Notes: a model not told the origin generated them from the sequence alone. A DNA stretch of 64,000 nt from Thamnaconus septentrionalis (GCA_009823395.1 CM020517.1:18727501-18791500); one strand, 5' to 3'; counted from the first letter of the stretch, positions 1-12,610 are shown. Numbers and translations are program-made.

Positions 1-70
1 AGAAGAAGAGAAGTAGGAGAAAGAGAAGAGGAGGAGGAGAGGAAGAGAAGAAGGAGAAGCTGCTGTCAGT
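1..70. repeat. AG-rich low-complexity tract
   Basis: Almost pure purine (agaag/gaggag) sequence at the window edge. Simple low-complexity DNA with no coding signal; it probably continues outside the window. Confidence 0.7.
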
Positions 71-262
71 CAGGTGTGGCTCCGCCCACCAGCTGGGGGC
101 GCTGCAGTAATCAGTGGACAGCTGATCCTCCTCCGTCCACCGGGAGGCGCTTTTCATTTAGTTCCTGCAATAAAGAGCAGCAATAAGACAGCAAGCGGCG
201 CCGCTCTGCTGGGAGCAGCAGGTAATGAAAGAGCAGCAATAAACCTGAGTCCCACTGCAGCT

Positions 263-380
263 GAGGCTCGGACCGGACCGGACTGGACTGGACCAGCTGG
301 ACCAGACCAGACCGGACCGGACTGGACCGGACCGGACTGCACCAGACCAGAATGGACCAGCTGGACCTCACCTGGTCCAG
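263..380. repeat. Minisatellite of GGAC-CGGACTG type
   Basis: Tandem, imperfect repeats of roughly 5-10 bp built from ggac, cgg and actgg words. Apparent open frames across it on both strands come from the repeat periodicity. The same word family recurs at 2046-2100 and 63370-63670. Confidence 0.7.
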
Positions 381-500
381 GGCTGGGCAATTAATTTTTT
401 GCAAGGGGCCACAAAAGAAACCTGAACTGTGTCAGAGGGCTGCACCAACAAAGAAAACATAAACATAAACATAAACATAAACATAAATACAAATATATAA

Positions 501-840
501 CTCAGGAGGTAGAGCAGGTTGTCCAGTGACCAAAAGGTTGGCGGTTGAAATCCCACTCCATCCCAGTCTGTCGTTGTGTCATTGGGCAAGACTTAATCCA
601 CATAGCCTCGTAGGAATGCGAGTGGATGTTGGGTGGTTGGTGGTCGGAGGGGCCGTCTGATTGGCTGGACCAGTCTGGCCCAGGACAGCTGTGGCTACAC
701 CTGGAGCTCCACCAGCAGCACAGCAGCAGTGTGAATGTGGTGTGAATGAATAATGGCTTCAATGTATTTTCCATTGAACCCACTTTGGGTTTGGATGCTG
801 AGAAAAGCGCTATATAAATCCAATCCATTTATTATTATCA
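501..840 (+). mobile_element. tRNA-derived SINE, full-length or nearly so
   Basis: The 5' head at about 501-560 reads like a degenerate tRNA gene: an A-box-like stretch (aggtagagcagg) followed by a B-box-like ggttgaaatccc. The body is about 200 bp, and the 3' part has the motif aaaagcgctatataaatcc near 805, ending in a short attatt-type tail. This is the organisation of vertebrate SINEs with a LINE-like 3' tail. An (acataa)n run lies just upstream. I cannot assign a subfamily without a repeat library. Confidence 0.7.
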
Positions 841-2689
841 TATATATAGATAATATAGATATATAGAGAATGCAAAAATAAGCTTCAGCTTCAGCCTACT
901 CCTTTTTTCGTTTACAGAGTTGTTTAAAAAAAAAAGTGAATGTATCTGGTTGTGCAAATTGGTTTTGGAAGGTTTTTGTTGTTGTTGTTGTAGTTGTTTG
1001 TTTGTTTTATAAATATATAATTTTTGTAGTTGATTGCACAAGATTGCTTTAACGAAAATAAAATTCAATTCAAATAAAATTCAATATTTACTGTTTATAT
1101 ATATATATATAAATATATATATATATAGATGCAATTTATTTTTAACTTGTTAGTGGCAACAAACAGTCTAAACCTTCATGACCTTAAAGTGCAACATTGT
1201 TCCTGCCAGATGGACCGCTGACCTTCAGCTCGTGCCATTTCAGTCAGACCTCTGTGAATCAGTGGCCCCTAGTGGTGGTTCCTGGCACTGACCGCATGGC
1301 TGCCAGCTCCTCCGTGGTGTCACAGTCTGCAGTTCTACCACAGAAGAACAGGAGTACCTGGGTGGTGTCTCCTCCATGGCAGCTCCATCCAGCCAGAAGA
1401 ACTGTTGCCAGTCGGCTGCTCTGGTCTTCAGCTGGAGCTCCCAGTGTCCACCAGTGTCCACCACCTTCTCACAGCACAGTGGAACCTTCTCCAAGGTTCC
1501 TTCTACTGCCACACACCCCTTCATCAACTCTCCAGCACACAACAACTCACTGTTTAGGTGATTTTGTCAGAAAGTTGGTTTGCAGGTTAGTGAGAAAGAG
1601 GTGAAACTCTTCTGAGTTTGGTGACGTAGTGCTGATTTAAATGTTAATCATGAAACACAGCTCTGTGGACCACACACTGAGCTCCCAGCTTCATCTCTGG
1701 TCTTGTTAGTGGAACTTCTTGAACGTCAGTGTTTCTCTTCCTGGCTTGAGCTGCTGACATCTTAAAGCTAACCTGTTAGCGTCACCTGTGGCTACTCACC
1801 TTCCCACACGGCTCAACACACACACACACACACGAGTGTGCGTCCATGCAGAAGTCAAACCAACCTAATGCTTTTCAAAATAAAAGCAACACGGTTGTAT
1901 CACACACACAGAATCCATCCATCCGTCTTTTTGAGACCAGCTTCTTCCACAGCTGAAGGTCACATGGTCTGCTGGAGCTCCTCCCTGTCACACACTCAAT
2001 CAATAGTTTTAAATCCACATTCTGATCCATGACCTGACTTGCCCAGGTCTGAGCTGGACCAACTGGACCAGTTGGACTGGACTGGGTCAGACCAGCTGGC
2101 TCCACCGACGACAATTTACATCAGACAACAACAACAACAGGCTGCGATCAGTCACATGACAGGAAACAGGAAGCAGCAGCACGTTGGCTTAAATCAACAC
2201 TGAACACCAACACACACCACACACACACAAACACACACACACACACACACACACACTTTGGCCTCACACACACAAAACAAACACATTTACTGAGGCTTTA
2301 CACGCTGCCTCGCTCCATTAGGAAAACACACACAATCTCTCTCACACACACTCACACACACTCTCCTTACTCACACACATTCACACACACTCACATGCTC
2401 TCTCACTCACACACACACTCAGTGCTGACAGATGGAACATGCTCCTCCATATTCTGTCCCTCATAAAGAGGATTGTGGCTCCAATATCAATCACCTCTAG
2501 TGAGTGTGTGTGTGTGTGAGTCGGGCGGTGGTGGTGGTGGAGGGTGGGGTTGGGGGGTAAGGCGCAAGGGGGGGCGGGGGTGGGAGGGGTTGGTGTCTGT
2601 AATTAGATTTTCTGCTGTATTTGTGGAACCCTGGAGGAGACGAGAGCTGCTGTCACGGATCTTAATGAGGAGCAGCAGCAAGACTGAGG

Positions 2690-2830
2690 CCCAACCAGAA
2701 CCTGCAGAGCCTCCAGAACCTGCAGAACAACCTCCAGAACTTGCAGGACCTCCAGAACAACCTTCAGAACCTCCTAAACCTGCAGAACCTGGAGAACCTT
2801 CAAAATCTCCAAGGTTCTCCAGATGAACCA
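2690..2830. repeat. Minisatellite, about 9-15 bp units
   Basis: Repeated cagaacctgcagaacctcc-type units. On the plus strand they translate to PEPAEPPEPAE-like or NLQNLQN-like strings depending on frame. No conserved domain flanks it, so I read it as non-coding tandem repeat. Confidence 0.7.
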
Positions 2831-3071
2831 GGTGATGGTGTTGAAGATCAGCCTTCATCTCCTCCTGGTTTGAGACCAGCAGACCTGATGGTTGACCTGG
2901 CCAGGGGCTCGGACCAAAGCTTTCACCACAATATCCAACAGTCACATACAAGCAGAATTCAGCTGCCTCAAACCTTCATCACCATCACCATCATCATCAT
3001 TATCTCTGTAGGCCTCAAAGATCCAGCAGTGGCTTTCAAAGACCTGTCTCTCAACCAACCAACCAACCAAC

Positions 3072-3105
<34 letters not shown>

Positions 3106-4451
3106 GTCCACTTTGAATGTCCACTGGCTAAATCCCAACCAGAGGCGTCTCAGAGCGTCTTTGTCCAATCAGAGGAGAAGCCAGCAGGGGGCGACAGTGA
3201 GTAGGAAACTGCTCTTTGTCTCTTCACACCTGCTGAGATGAACAGGAAGTAGCCTGACAGTGGAAACGTTGCTGCTTCAGGTCCAGTCGCTGACTGCAGA
3301 ACCAACATTCCCGCACCTGTTGGTCGACTGGCGGCACCTGCTGGTTGTGGTGGGAAACACACTGACGCTCTTCGATATCAATCAGTACAGCAGCACCAGA
3401 GGTGGAGAACATCTAGCTACCATCTGCAGGGTCACCACTAAAGGACAAGGAGAAGAGAGCAGTTCAGCACCAGGACCTCCTGACCCGGGTCCAGATATCT
3501 CCAGGGAGCTTCTGGTAGAACTCTGCTCCGAGCCGCAGATCTTCAGAGCTTCTAGGAGCCAACTTGCAGCTGTGGGACAGAACCAGAACCGAAGGGGGAG
3601 TCTAGTTTATTCTATTTCTACAGTCTGGCTCCCCTCCAGCCTGGTACATACACACAGCTGCTTCAGAACAACACAGAACCACAGGCTGATGCTGCTGCGG
3701 ACTGTCAGTGGAGAGCACAGATGCAGTGAAGCTCTCTCTCACTCAGTGGCCAGTGGTGGAGACACTGACTGATTTTTCCTACTTGGGTTTGGAAGTTTTT
3801 CTGTTTCATGCTGAGAGGAGGAGAACAAAAGAACCTCACAGCTGCAAAGTTAATATGCAGACATACATGACCTTTGTCACATCTCCTCCTGCAGCTCCTC
3901 ACATCTCCTCCATGTGTCTGCGGCCTCCTGCTGCTCCACCTGCAGCTCCGTCTACACACACACACACACACACACACTCCCCAAAGTGGGGCCCAACCTG
4001 TGGTTGGTGGCCCTCAGGCTGCCTCTGATTGGCCGGCTGCTGGAGGAGGAGCCACAGCGAGAGTCAGATGACGGTCTGCTGCGCTGTGATTGGCCGGTGA
4101 CATCACCAGGTGTTTGAGTGGAGACGAAGGAGGAGAAAGATTTAATAAGGAGAGGGTGGAGGAGGGAAGGGGGGGGGGGGCGTCTCCCTGAAGGTCGCCG
4201 CTGCTCTAAAGGTCACGACGCCTCACAGTCAATAAAGTGTCGAGTGTTTTAATTGGCTGCTGCAACTTTATTATTATCACCTCACTTTGACTAAAGTTCA
4301 CTGATGACATCATCAGTCAGGAGGCCTCCTATTGCCCCCCCCCCCCCCCACACCCACCCTCCACCTGTGGATGACATCACAGCCCTGTCGCCCCACCCCC
4401 TCCCATAGCCCCGCCCTCTGTAGACTGCTGCTGTTGTTACTGTTACTGTTA

Positions 4452-4491
<40 letters not shown>

Positions 4492-4689
4492 GTCTCTGGG
4501 TGGTTGCCCCCCCACTCATCCTTGTTGTTGTCATTAAGTTGCTGCGTCTCGTCAGCAGAACAAACAGCCGCTGATCTGCGTTAAGAAGTTAACAAGCTCG
4601 TTAAGGCAGCAGCCAATCAGAGAGCAGCTCTCAGGGCTCAGTAACACTGAGCCACTAATGATGTTAAACACTCAGTGAGACCAAGGTAG

Positions 4690-4691
4690 AC

Positions 4692-4752
<61 letters not shown>
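4690..4752. repeat. (GT)n microsatellite
   Basis: About 28 uninterrupted GT units. It is one of many long CA/GT tracts in this window; others on the left side are at 5461-5494, 5770-5808, 5900-5930 and 6069-6131. Confidence 0.9.
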
Positions 4753-4753
<1 letters not shown>

Positions 4754-4978
4754 GCAGTGCAGCTGATTGATTCAGTCCAGCAGGAATCAAAGAGAAGCAG
4801 ATGATCAATAAGTTCTGATCGATCAGACTGATCAACTACTGACACCATCTGATGCAGCACCAGGACCAGGACCAGGACAGGACCAGGACAAGGACCAGGA
4901 CCTGGTAGTGCTCCAGGTCCAGTCTCTGGTCTGCGTGGTCCTGGTGTGTCAAAGTGAGGGAGTCAGTTTGTCACTTGG

Positions 4979-5357
4979 AAACTTCTACACCCCCCCGCCT
5001 GCCCCCCCTCATTATTCATGGTACAATTACCTCCAGAGTCGTTAAATCCTCCTAAATGAGCGTTCACGCCTCGTCGCTTTGAAGTCCCGACGCACAAATC
5101 AGCGGAAAAAAGGCGAAAAGACGGCGGCCAATCAGAGCAGAGGACCCCCCTCTTTCTCCACCCCTCCTCCCCCTCCTCCTTCATGCCATATCAAACTGGA
5201 GGAGTCCATTAATGTTTTAAGCTGCGTTTTAATGCGTCTGGAGCAGGAAGTTTGGAGCGGCGCTGCGGCGCCCCCTCCAGCTGACTGCATGAATATTAAT
5301 GACGGTGTTACGCTGATTAAAGGGGCTTCGCACCAAATCCAACACAATCCGCCCTGA
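4979..5357. promoter_or_regulatory. Candidate non-coding regulatory block
   Basis: An unusually complex, non-repetitive stretch inside otherwise microsatellite-rich DNA. It contains several homeodomain-type TAAT/ATTA cores (ccattaatg near 5208, gaatattaatgac near 5291, gctgattaaagg near 5311), a CCAAT-type ccaatcag near 5129, and a gcggcgctgcggcgcc palindrome-like block near 5257. It is followed directly by a CAG run. No open frame with protein similarity is seen. The regulatory role is inference from composition and motif density. Confidence 0.35.
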
Positions 5358-5394
5358 GCCGCAGCAGCAGCAGCAGCCGCTAGCAGCAGCAAGT

Positions 5395-5425
<31 letters not shown>

Positions 5426-5458
5426 CCGTGAATTTAGACACCGACATTAAGCCCCGGA

Positions 5459-5497
<39 letters not shown>

Positions 5498-5767
5498 GCT
5501 TCATTATGACAGATTCAGCAGCAAAAAGTGTCCAATGGTCATGTGACCACGAGTTGATCATTTCAGTTTCGTGAAGCGATTCAAACACACACACCACACA
5601 CACACACAGACACAGACACACACACACGCACACACAGACACAGGCACACAAAGTAAGTTTTTAGCTGTTTCCATAAACCTCTCTGAGCATTGAAGCTAAG
5701 GGGAGGCTAAGCTAACGGAAGCTAACGGAAGAAGCTGGACCCTCTGACAGGAAGTGTGCCCAATCTA

Positions 5768-5811
<44 letters not shown>

Positions 5812-5898
5812 TTCCTTCACAGACACATGAATGGCTGCTACTTCAGTCTGTTCAAACAAGTGCAGCCCACCCTCATTCAACAATACTGTGTGTGTGTG

Positions 5899-5932
<34 letters not shown>

Positions 5933-6065
5933 CCAGACCCACTCTGCAGAATTAATACACTTCACACGACCACCAGCCTCCTCTCTCTCTCTCTCTCTCT
6001 CTCTCGGCCTTTTGTCTTCTCTCTCTCTCATCATTTTAATCTACTGACCAGCCAGTGGGAGTGCG

Positions 6066-6132
<67 letters not shown>

Positions 6133-8169
6133 CACACTGGCTGATAAATTGGGAGTCAGAAAAATGTCTGAAGTTTTGGAGGAAAATTTCGAAATTAAAT
6201 TGAAAGACAACCGTAAATGAGTGATCATGTGAACAGGAAGTGACAGGAAGTGACAGGAAGTGGTCCAGCAGGTGGCGCTGCTCTCAGAGTCGCTGCTGCT
6301 GTCAAGTTTGCAACTTTAGTGTGGCTCCTTCTGGTGACCTTTGACCTTCTGCTCAGCTGTGGAGCTGCAGCGCCACCTGGTGGACCAGACTGGTTGTTAC
6401 AAGCACTGTCTGCTGCTGCAGCTGCTGCTTCAACAGTGATCCAGTGACGCCACCTGGTGGGTGTTTTTGCTCAGTGCAAGTCCAGCAGTAGCAGCTTTAG
6501 CAGCAGCTGTTAAATTTGTAATCCAATTAAATTAAATTGAATTCAATTCAATTTAAATATCGAAAGAAACAAAAGATGTCCCAGAAAACAAAGAGAAAAA
6601 CAGCAAAAATAACAAAACAACAAGACAACAAGAAACCAGGAAGACAACACTGCAAGCATTATTTCCAGGTTTTACCTGTCCAGGTGAGCATCCACCTCTT
6701 CAACCGGACTGAACATTAAAGCTATCAAACGTACAGTTGGTTTTGATTGTTGCATTATTTTTACTCTGTAACTGCAGCAGGATTAGCCGCCACGTCTTTT
6801 CCAACACAATGAGATGAGCGGAACCAAAGTGCGGCCTGGTTCCACCTGATTCCCCCTGGTTTCCCCTGGTGGCCCGGTGCTGTGCCGCCCCCTGCTGGAC
6901 GCTCTGCTCACTGCTGCTGCTGTTCTGGGGCGTTCTGCTCCTTCTGGTTCCATCGGTGGAAGTTCAGCGCTTCAACCAGACCCGCCCAGCGACCCACTGA
7001 TCCAGCGGAGGTCCGAGAGGTTCCGGGATACGGTGTGTGTTGTGTTGTGTGTCTCACCGGAAGAAAGTTGTGAGTCCGTCGGGCACCGCGTGCAGGTTCT
7101 GTTAGCTTTGATTGCGGCTGAGTTTACATTCAGCTTCCAGTCTTCTTCTCCGTTCAGTCCAACTTCACCGATGCTCCTCCAGGTGACAACAATGAAGAGC
7201 CGCAAACATCCCGTCCGTCAGCGACGTGACGTCACGGTGTTCACGTCCTGGTAGTGAAGTCTGAACCCCCCACTGGCGCCCCCTAGTGGCGGCCACCAAT
7301 ACTGCAACTAATTAGCCAAATTTTAAAATAAAACTTTCAGAGGCTCTCGGCGCCCTTGGTGATGTCATCGCAGTGTCATCATGACAACTTCCCATCAGCA
7401 GGTGGTCATAAATAATTAAATATATAAATTAGTTTCATTGTGGCAAGCAGTTCACTGACCTGCAATACTACCGTGAGTGATGCATTGTGGGATATATGGT
7501 GAATATACTGACGCTCTGATTATTCAGATGCCACAACTACGTGTAGTGACTGTGGAGTGACAGTAGGGGGTAACAGAGGACACACAGCCAATCAGCAGCA
7601 GCACAAACAGCAGTGTGTTGTCGTTGTGTTGTGATTTACAACACAAAAGGGATTTTTTTTTCCTCTTTTTATTTTTTTGCTTCTGCTTTATTTAAACACC
7701 ATCTTCTTCATCATCATAGTTATCGTCATCACCACCATCATCATCTTCATCACCAGGAAGTGGTCCAGGCTGCAGCAGTGTGGAACAGTCCAGAAGCCCT
7801 CAGAGCATCCAGCAGCACAACCTGCCACCTGTGACCTCTTGACCCCAGCGGCCTCCCATCAGGCCTTGCTGCACAGGAAGTGACCTCGACTCATCAGGGT
7901 CCGTGTTGATGCACAGCATCAGTAATGTAGCTTCACCACGCTAGCGCCATGGTAACACACACACACACACACACACGCGCGCACAGCTCCGTCATCCAGC
8001 AGCCAATCAGAAGCGGCCCTGCCTTCTGGTCTGTGTGTCCTGGGCTCTGATTGGACAGCTGGGCCAGCAGACAGACAGGTCCCCCCCCGCCCCCCGGACA
8101 GGACACGCCTCCTTCCCATCATGCTTTGTTCAGCTGATTTCAAACCAGCCTCCTCGGGGTCAGAGGTCA
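5358..8169. other. No gene recognised; repeats and probable traf3 3' UTR at the right end
   Basis: Contains a CAG run (5360-5425), CA/GT tracts, a CT tract (5982-6004) and low-complexity DNA. A canonical cAMP-response palindrome TGACGTCA is at 7227-7234 in a GC-richer patch (about 6780-7250) with no recognised exon. On the minus strand, a poly-A signal (AATAAA as tttatt at 7687-7692) lies about 480 bp past the traf3 stop and could end its 3' UTR. Confidence 0.45.
7227..7234. promoter_or_regulatory. Consensus CRE (TGACGTCA)
   Basis: Perfect 8-bp palindromic CREB/ATF site within a GC-enriched patch at 6780-7250. No transcription unit is recognised beside it, so its use is unknown. Confidence 0.35.
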
Positions 8170-10264
8170 TCAGGGCTCAGGGAGGTCAGACGTGTCGACG
8201 GTGACCTGGGCGGGAGAGAGAGAGAGGGGGTGAGGTCAGTGGGTGGGCGGGGCCACAGGTGAGGGCAGGGGTGGTGTTGAGTGGGACCATGGGTCAGGGG
8301 GAAGGGCTAGGGTCAGAGGTCAGACCTACCTTGATGAAGATGGTGTCGTCCTTGATGTAGCTGCCAGTCTCCAGGAGGCTCTGGGAGACAAACAGCGGGC
8401 AGCCAGATGCAATGTTCATCTCGGCCACCGGGCGGCGGAAGCTGCTGCTGTTGGGGTCGGGCTTGAAGGCATCGCCCAGGTGCTTCCTGGACGGCCCTTG
8501 GTCCATCAGCATCAGGGTCACCTGAACACACCATCACAGCCAGCCAGCCAGTCAGTCAGCAGGCAGGAAGTCAACCAGTCAGTAAACCAGTTAGTGAAAC
8601 CAGTCAGTAACCAATTAATGAACCAGTCAGTAACCAGTCAATGTGTTGACCTAAGCTTCGCCTCCAGCTGCTGCTGCTTGCCGGTTAATGCTGGTTAATT
8701 CCCCTGCCCCCTGCTGGCTGGCAGCGGTACTGACCTTCTGCTTGAAGGGCCAGGGCAGCAGGGCGTCGTACTCGCCCCTCATGACCACGAAGAAGAGCGA
8801 CAGGTGCGAGCCCTTGCCCATGCCGTCTCCGTTCAGGTAGACCCTGGCGCACATCTTGTAGCCAAAGTATCCGGTGTAGAAGGGCTGCGAGTACAGCGAC
8901 AGGGTCTTGGCGGCCAGCGCCTCCTGCTTCCGCCGCTGGTAGTCCCGGATCTTCCAGATCAGGGTCCCGCTGTAGCTCGCCGTCTCCAGCACCTGGAAGC
9001 GCAGGTCCATGTCGGCCAAGCGGATGTCGTGGACGCTCAGCAGGTCGTCGTGCCGCTTGGCCTGCTGCTCCAGGGAGGCTGGTGGAGTGGGGGGGGGTCA
9101 GAGGTCAGAGGTCAGAGGTGGAGAGAGGTCAGCATGGAAGCCCCCCTCAGCAGGTAGAGACACACCCTCAGTTCAGAATGCCTCTTCAGCACACGCCCCC
9201 TCAGCAGGTAAAGTCACTCCCCCTCAGCATGTAAAGACACGCCCCCTCAGTTTGTAGAGACACGCCCCTTCAGCAGGTAAAGTCACTCCCCCTCAGCATG
9301 TAAAGACACGCCTCTTCAGCAGGTAGAGACACGCCCCCTCAGCAGGTAAAGACACACCCCCTCAGTTTGTAGAGACACGCCCCTTCAGCAGGTAAAGTCA
9401 CTCCCCCTCAGCATGTAAAGACACGCCTCTTCAGCATGTAGAGACACGCCCCCTCAGCAGGTAAAGTCACTCCCCCTCAGCATGTAAAGACACGCCCCCT
9501 TCAGTAGGTAAAGACACGCCCCCTTCAGTAGGTACAGACACGCCCCCCAGCAGGTAGACCCCCTGGCCCCCAGTACTGACCCAGGGTGTGGGTGGTGGTC
9601 CCGGAGGAGCCCCTCCCTGGCCCCTCCAGGCTGCTGACTCTGCTGCGGAGGTTCTCCAGGGTTCCCTTCAGGTTCTCCAGCTCGTCCCGGAGCAGCCGCA
9701 GGGGTCGCAGCTCCAGCTCCACGTCCAGCAGCTTCTCAGAGTGGGAGCTCAGCAGCTTCTGCTCACGCACACACACACACACACGCACGCACACACACAC
9801 TGTCAGCCAGGCCGCTGGGCTCCTGCGAGGAGACGGAGCAGCAGCAGCCGCTCACCTGCATGGTCCCCAGCTTCATCTCCAACTGCTTGTTCTTCTCCCT
9901 CAGCTCCTTGTTCTGGTTCTCCACCTCGGCCAATCGGCTGCTCAGGGCAGGAAGCACCTTGTAGCGCTCCTGCAGTTCACCTTTGACCTCGTCCACCTGC
10001 ACACAGGCGCAGGGTGAGTGAGAGCGGCGCCCCCTGTGGTGCTGCTGCTGCCCTGGACTCACCTTGTTCTCCATGATGGAGCTCCTGCTCATCATCATCT
10101 TCAGGTGTTCCGCAGCGAAGTTCACTTCATGTTGCCTCAAGTCCTGGTTCAGACCCTGGACACAGCAGAGTGTCAGACCAGGACCAGGAACAAAGACTGG
10201 ACCTGGACCTAGACCTAGACCAGGCCTAAGACCTAGACCAGGACCAGAGACTGGACACACAGTC

Positions 10265-10335
<71 letters not shown>

Positions 10336-12157
10336 GCTGCTGCCCCTGCTGGTGAGACCTTGAAGGTGCAGCCATATCGGTGGAACTGGCAGCTGACGGG
10401 GGCCTTGGGACAGTCTTGCTGGTGATTGGACAGCTGCCCAGGAGACAAGAGCATCATGTGATCAGTGGTGGGCGGCTGTGATTGGCTGAGATCAGGTGGG
10501 CGGGGCCAGTACCTCGCCCCGGGGCAGCGAGGAGAGAGAGCAGTGGTTGGGACACGACACTGGGACCGACGGACACAGCGAGTCATGGTGCTTCTGAGGA
10601 GACACAGCAGAAAACGCACTGCTAAGAAGACAGCACGCTAGCCGGTTAGCTCGCCGCTAGTTAGCTCGCTGCTAGTTAGCTTGCGGGACGTGCTCCTCCC
10701 ATGGATGCACATTGATGGGAGGAATATGCATCATAACACAAACTGCACACTACTGCGGATCCGTAACAAGCAATAAACACCAGGCTGGTAATTCTTTCCT
10801 CCCCTAGTGGCCGCTGGAGGAACTGCAGTCATTGACCACAATACAAAAGGAACTCCCTGTCAAACGGCTGACAGGAGGATGACCTTTGAGCTGTTAATTA
10901 TTAATATTTCTGTTGTCGGATCTACTTTCTATTGTAGATCCTGGTGCAAACTGCTGTGACCTGCTCTGCCCTGTTGCCTTGGACAGGAAGTGATGTCACT
11001 CCTACCTGCAGCTGAGCCAGGGGCATGGTAGCCTGGCAGTAGTCGCAGGAGGCCTGGCGCTGCTGGCACCTCCAGCTCAGGTGGTCCGGGACCTCCTTCC
11101 TCGGCAGCCGCTCAGGACACTGAGCCAGGGGACACGGCACCTCGAAGAAGCCACACACATTCAGGTGCTCCTGGAGAGCGACACGCAGGGGTCAGGGGTC
11201 AGAGGTCACAGAGGACACAGCACCTCGAAGAACCCACACATACATTCAGGTGCAATGGCAGAGACGGAGGTCAAGAAGACACTCACAGGGGTCAGAGGTC
11301 ATGGCTCACAGAGGACACACACACAAACAGGGGTCAGAGGTCACACACACAAGTCACACACACACAGGTCAAAGGTGTGAGGTCACACAGGGGTCCCAGG
11401 TGAGTGTGGGCCAATGAGGTGAGGGGGCGTGTCCTACCGGGACCTGCTGCAGGGTCATGACCTCCTGGCAGCCGCTGGCTCTGCAGCGACAATGGACCTT
11501 CAGCGCCAGGATCTCCCGCTGGCAGCAAACATCCCTGAAGATCTGGAGAGTCGGACCAGTCGGATCACTGAGTCACTCACTTACTGACTCACCCGCTCAC
11601 CGTGTCACTCACCTTGTCTTTGAACAGAGGCTCCATGTCAGCAGGACACACTGGGTTGGGACGACTGCAGAGAGAGAGAGGCACAGGGAGCTAGCGTTAG
11701 CCACAGAGAGCTAGCATTCGCCTCAGGGAGCAAACCGTAGCTCGCCATGGGCAGATAGCCCCAGCTACCCCTAGCTAACAGCTAACCCCAGTTAGCTGTG
11801 GGCAGCTAGGCAGCTAGCCCCAGCTAACCCCAGCTAACTCCAGGCTCACCTGAGCAGGTCGCTGATGCAGCTGCAGCAGAAGCGGTGTCCACACTCGGTC
11901 TGCCGAGGCTGGCACAGCACCAGGCGGCAGGCCTGGCAGCGGTACTTGGCCTCCGGGGGTTCCAGAAAGTGGTCTCTGAAGCCCCCCTGCAGGGGCAGGA
12001 AGCCCGGCGGAGCGGCGCCGTCACTAGCAGTCCACTGACTGGCCGAGCGGTGTGAGGGGATGGGCGGGGCCAGCGACGGGGGCGAGGCCAGCGAGGGCGC
12101 CACCTGCTGGAGGGGGATCTGGAGCTCCCTCCCGTCAGCACCGCGGCCCGCTGACAT
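8170..12157 (-). CDS. traf3: TNF receptor-associated factor 3 (TRAF3), complete, 12 coding exons
   Basis: Cytoplasmic adaptor and E3 ligase downstream of TNF-receptor family members and TLR/RIG-I pathways; it restrains non-canonical NF-kB and supports type I interferon induction. Exons (5' to 3'): 12157-11850, 11664-11613, 11542-11438, 11170-11006, 10593-10513, 10433-10359, 10155-10063, 9996-9856, 9758-9581, 9078-8735, 8521-8330, 8205-8170. All junctions are GT/AG and the phases agree; the total is 1770 bp, 589 aa (human 568). RING about 74-112 (C..C, C.H, C..C, then C and D), TRAF zinc fingers about 125-262, coiled coil about 263-400, MATH/TRAF-C from about 434 (GTLIWKIRDY, MNIASGCP). The last exon encodes VTVDTSDLPEP, matching the family's C-terminus. 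An acceptor at 12161 places three bases before the ATG, implying upstream non-coding exons. The identity rests on near-identity in TRAF-C. Confidence 0.95.
9130..9550. repeat. Minisatellite inside a traf3 intron
   Basis: About 16-18 imperfect copies of a roughly 24-bp unit (cctcagcaggtaaagacacg type) fill most of the intron between traf3 exons 9 and 10 (9079-9580). Units vary at cagcaggta/cagcatgta/cagtttgta. The array ends about 30 bp from exon 9. Confidence 0.9.
10266..10334. repeat. (CA)n microsatellite adjacent to traf3 exon 6
   Basis: About 34 CA units on the plus strand; in the traf3 pre-mRNA it reads as (UG)n beginning about 25 nt after the exon 6 donor at 10358. Position and purity are seen directly. 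Confidence 0.9.
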
Positions 12158-12217
12158 GACCTGCAGGGGTCAGAGTTCAGAGGTCACCTGATCCAGCATC
12201 CACCGCAGAGAGGGTCA

Positions 12218-12220
<3 letters not shown>

Positions 12221-12283
<63 letters not shown>

Positions 12284-12359
12284 CTAGTGGTAGCCTTGGG
12301 GAGCTATGGTTAGCTCTCCATCCTGCTGACAGGTTCAGATGTTCTGATTGGTTGAGAGA

Positions 12360-12440
<81 letters not shown>
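12221..12440. repeat. Two long (CA)n tracts just upstream of the first traf3 coding exon
   Basis: Tracts at about 12221-12281 and 12370-12440, with a third mixed CA/CGCA tract at 12532-12586, within the presumed 5' intron of traf3. Confidence 0.9.
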
Positions 12441-12443
<3 letters not shown>

Positions 12444-12533
12444 CAGAACAGAAACGCATCACTTCCTGTCAGATGTGTTGTTGGGATCTTAGGGACTTTT
12501 TCATGGGCAGCAATATTAAATAGCCACCACCCA

Positions 12534-12572
<39 letters not shown>

Positions 12573-12610
12573 GCACGCACGCACGCACTCAGCAGTCAAT
12601 AGCTGTAGTG

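Larger units (their letters stand above)
841..4978. other. No gene recognised; AT-rich and simple-repeat intergenic DNA
   Basis: After the SINE there is an AT-rich stretch with a (TA)n core near 1090-1125, then CA tracts (2220-2260 and others). A proline/glutamine-like minisatellite lies at 2690-2830, an (accA)n/(atca)n run at 3050-3105, a G-run near 4170 and a CTG run near 4450-4490. Open frames here follow repeats or lack recognisable domains. It could include 3' UTR sequence of an unseen gene to the left. Confidence 0.5.

Noticed and set aside
501..575. A tRNA gene
   Set aside because: Only the A-box/B-box-like head of a SINE; it does not fold into a complete cloverleaf by eye and continues into a SINE body and tail.
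3260..3772. A 170-codon plus-strand frame as a possible gene
   Set aside because: No recognisable domain, unconvincing codon use and no splice or promoter context; left as unannotated.
9130..9550. CRISPR-like array
   Set aside because: Units are contiguous and imperfect without unique spacers; it is a minisatellite in a vertebrate intron.
10018..10363. Open frames with PGPRPRPGLRP and THTHTH strings
   Set aside because: Products of the gaccaggacc minisatellite and (CA)n tract in a traf3 intron.
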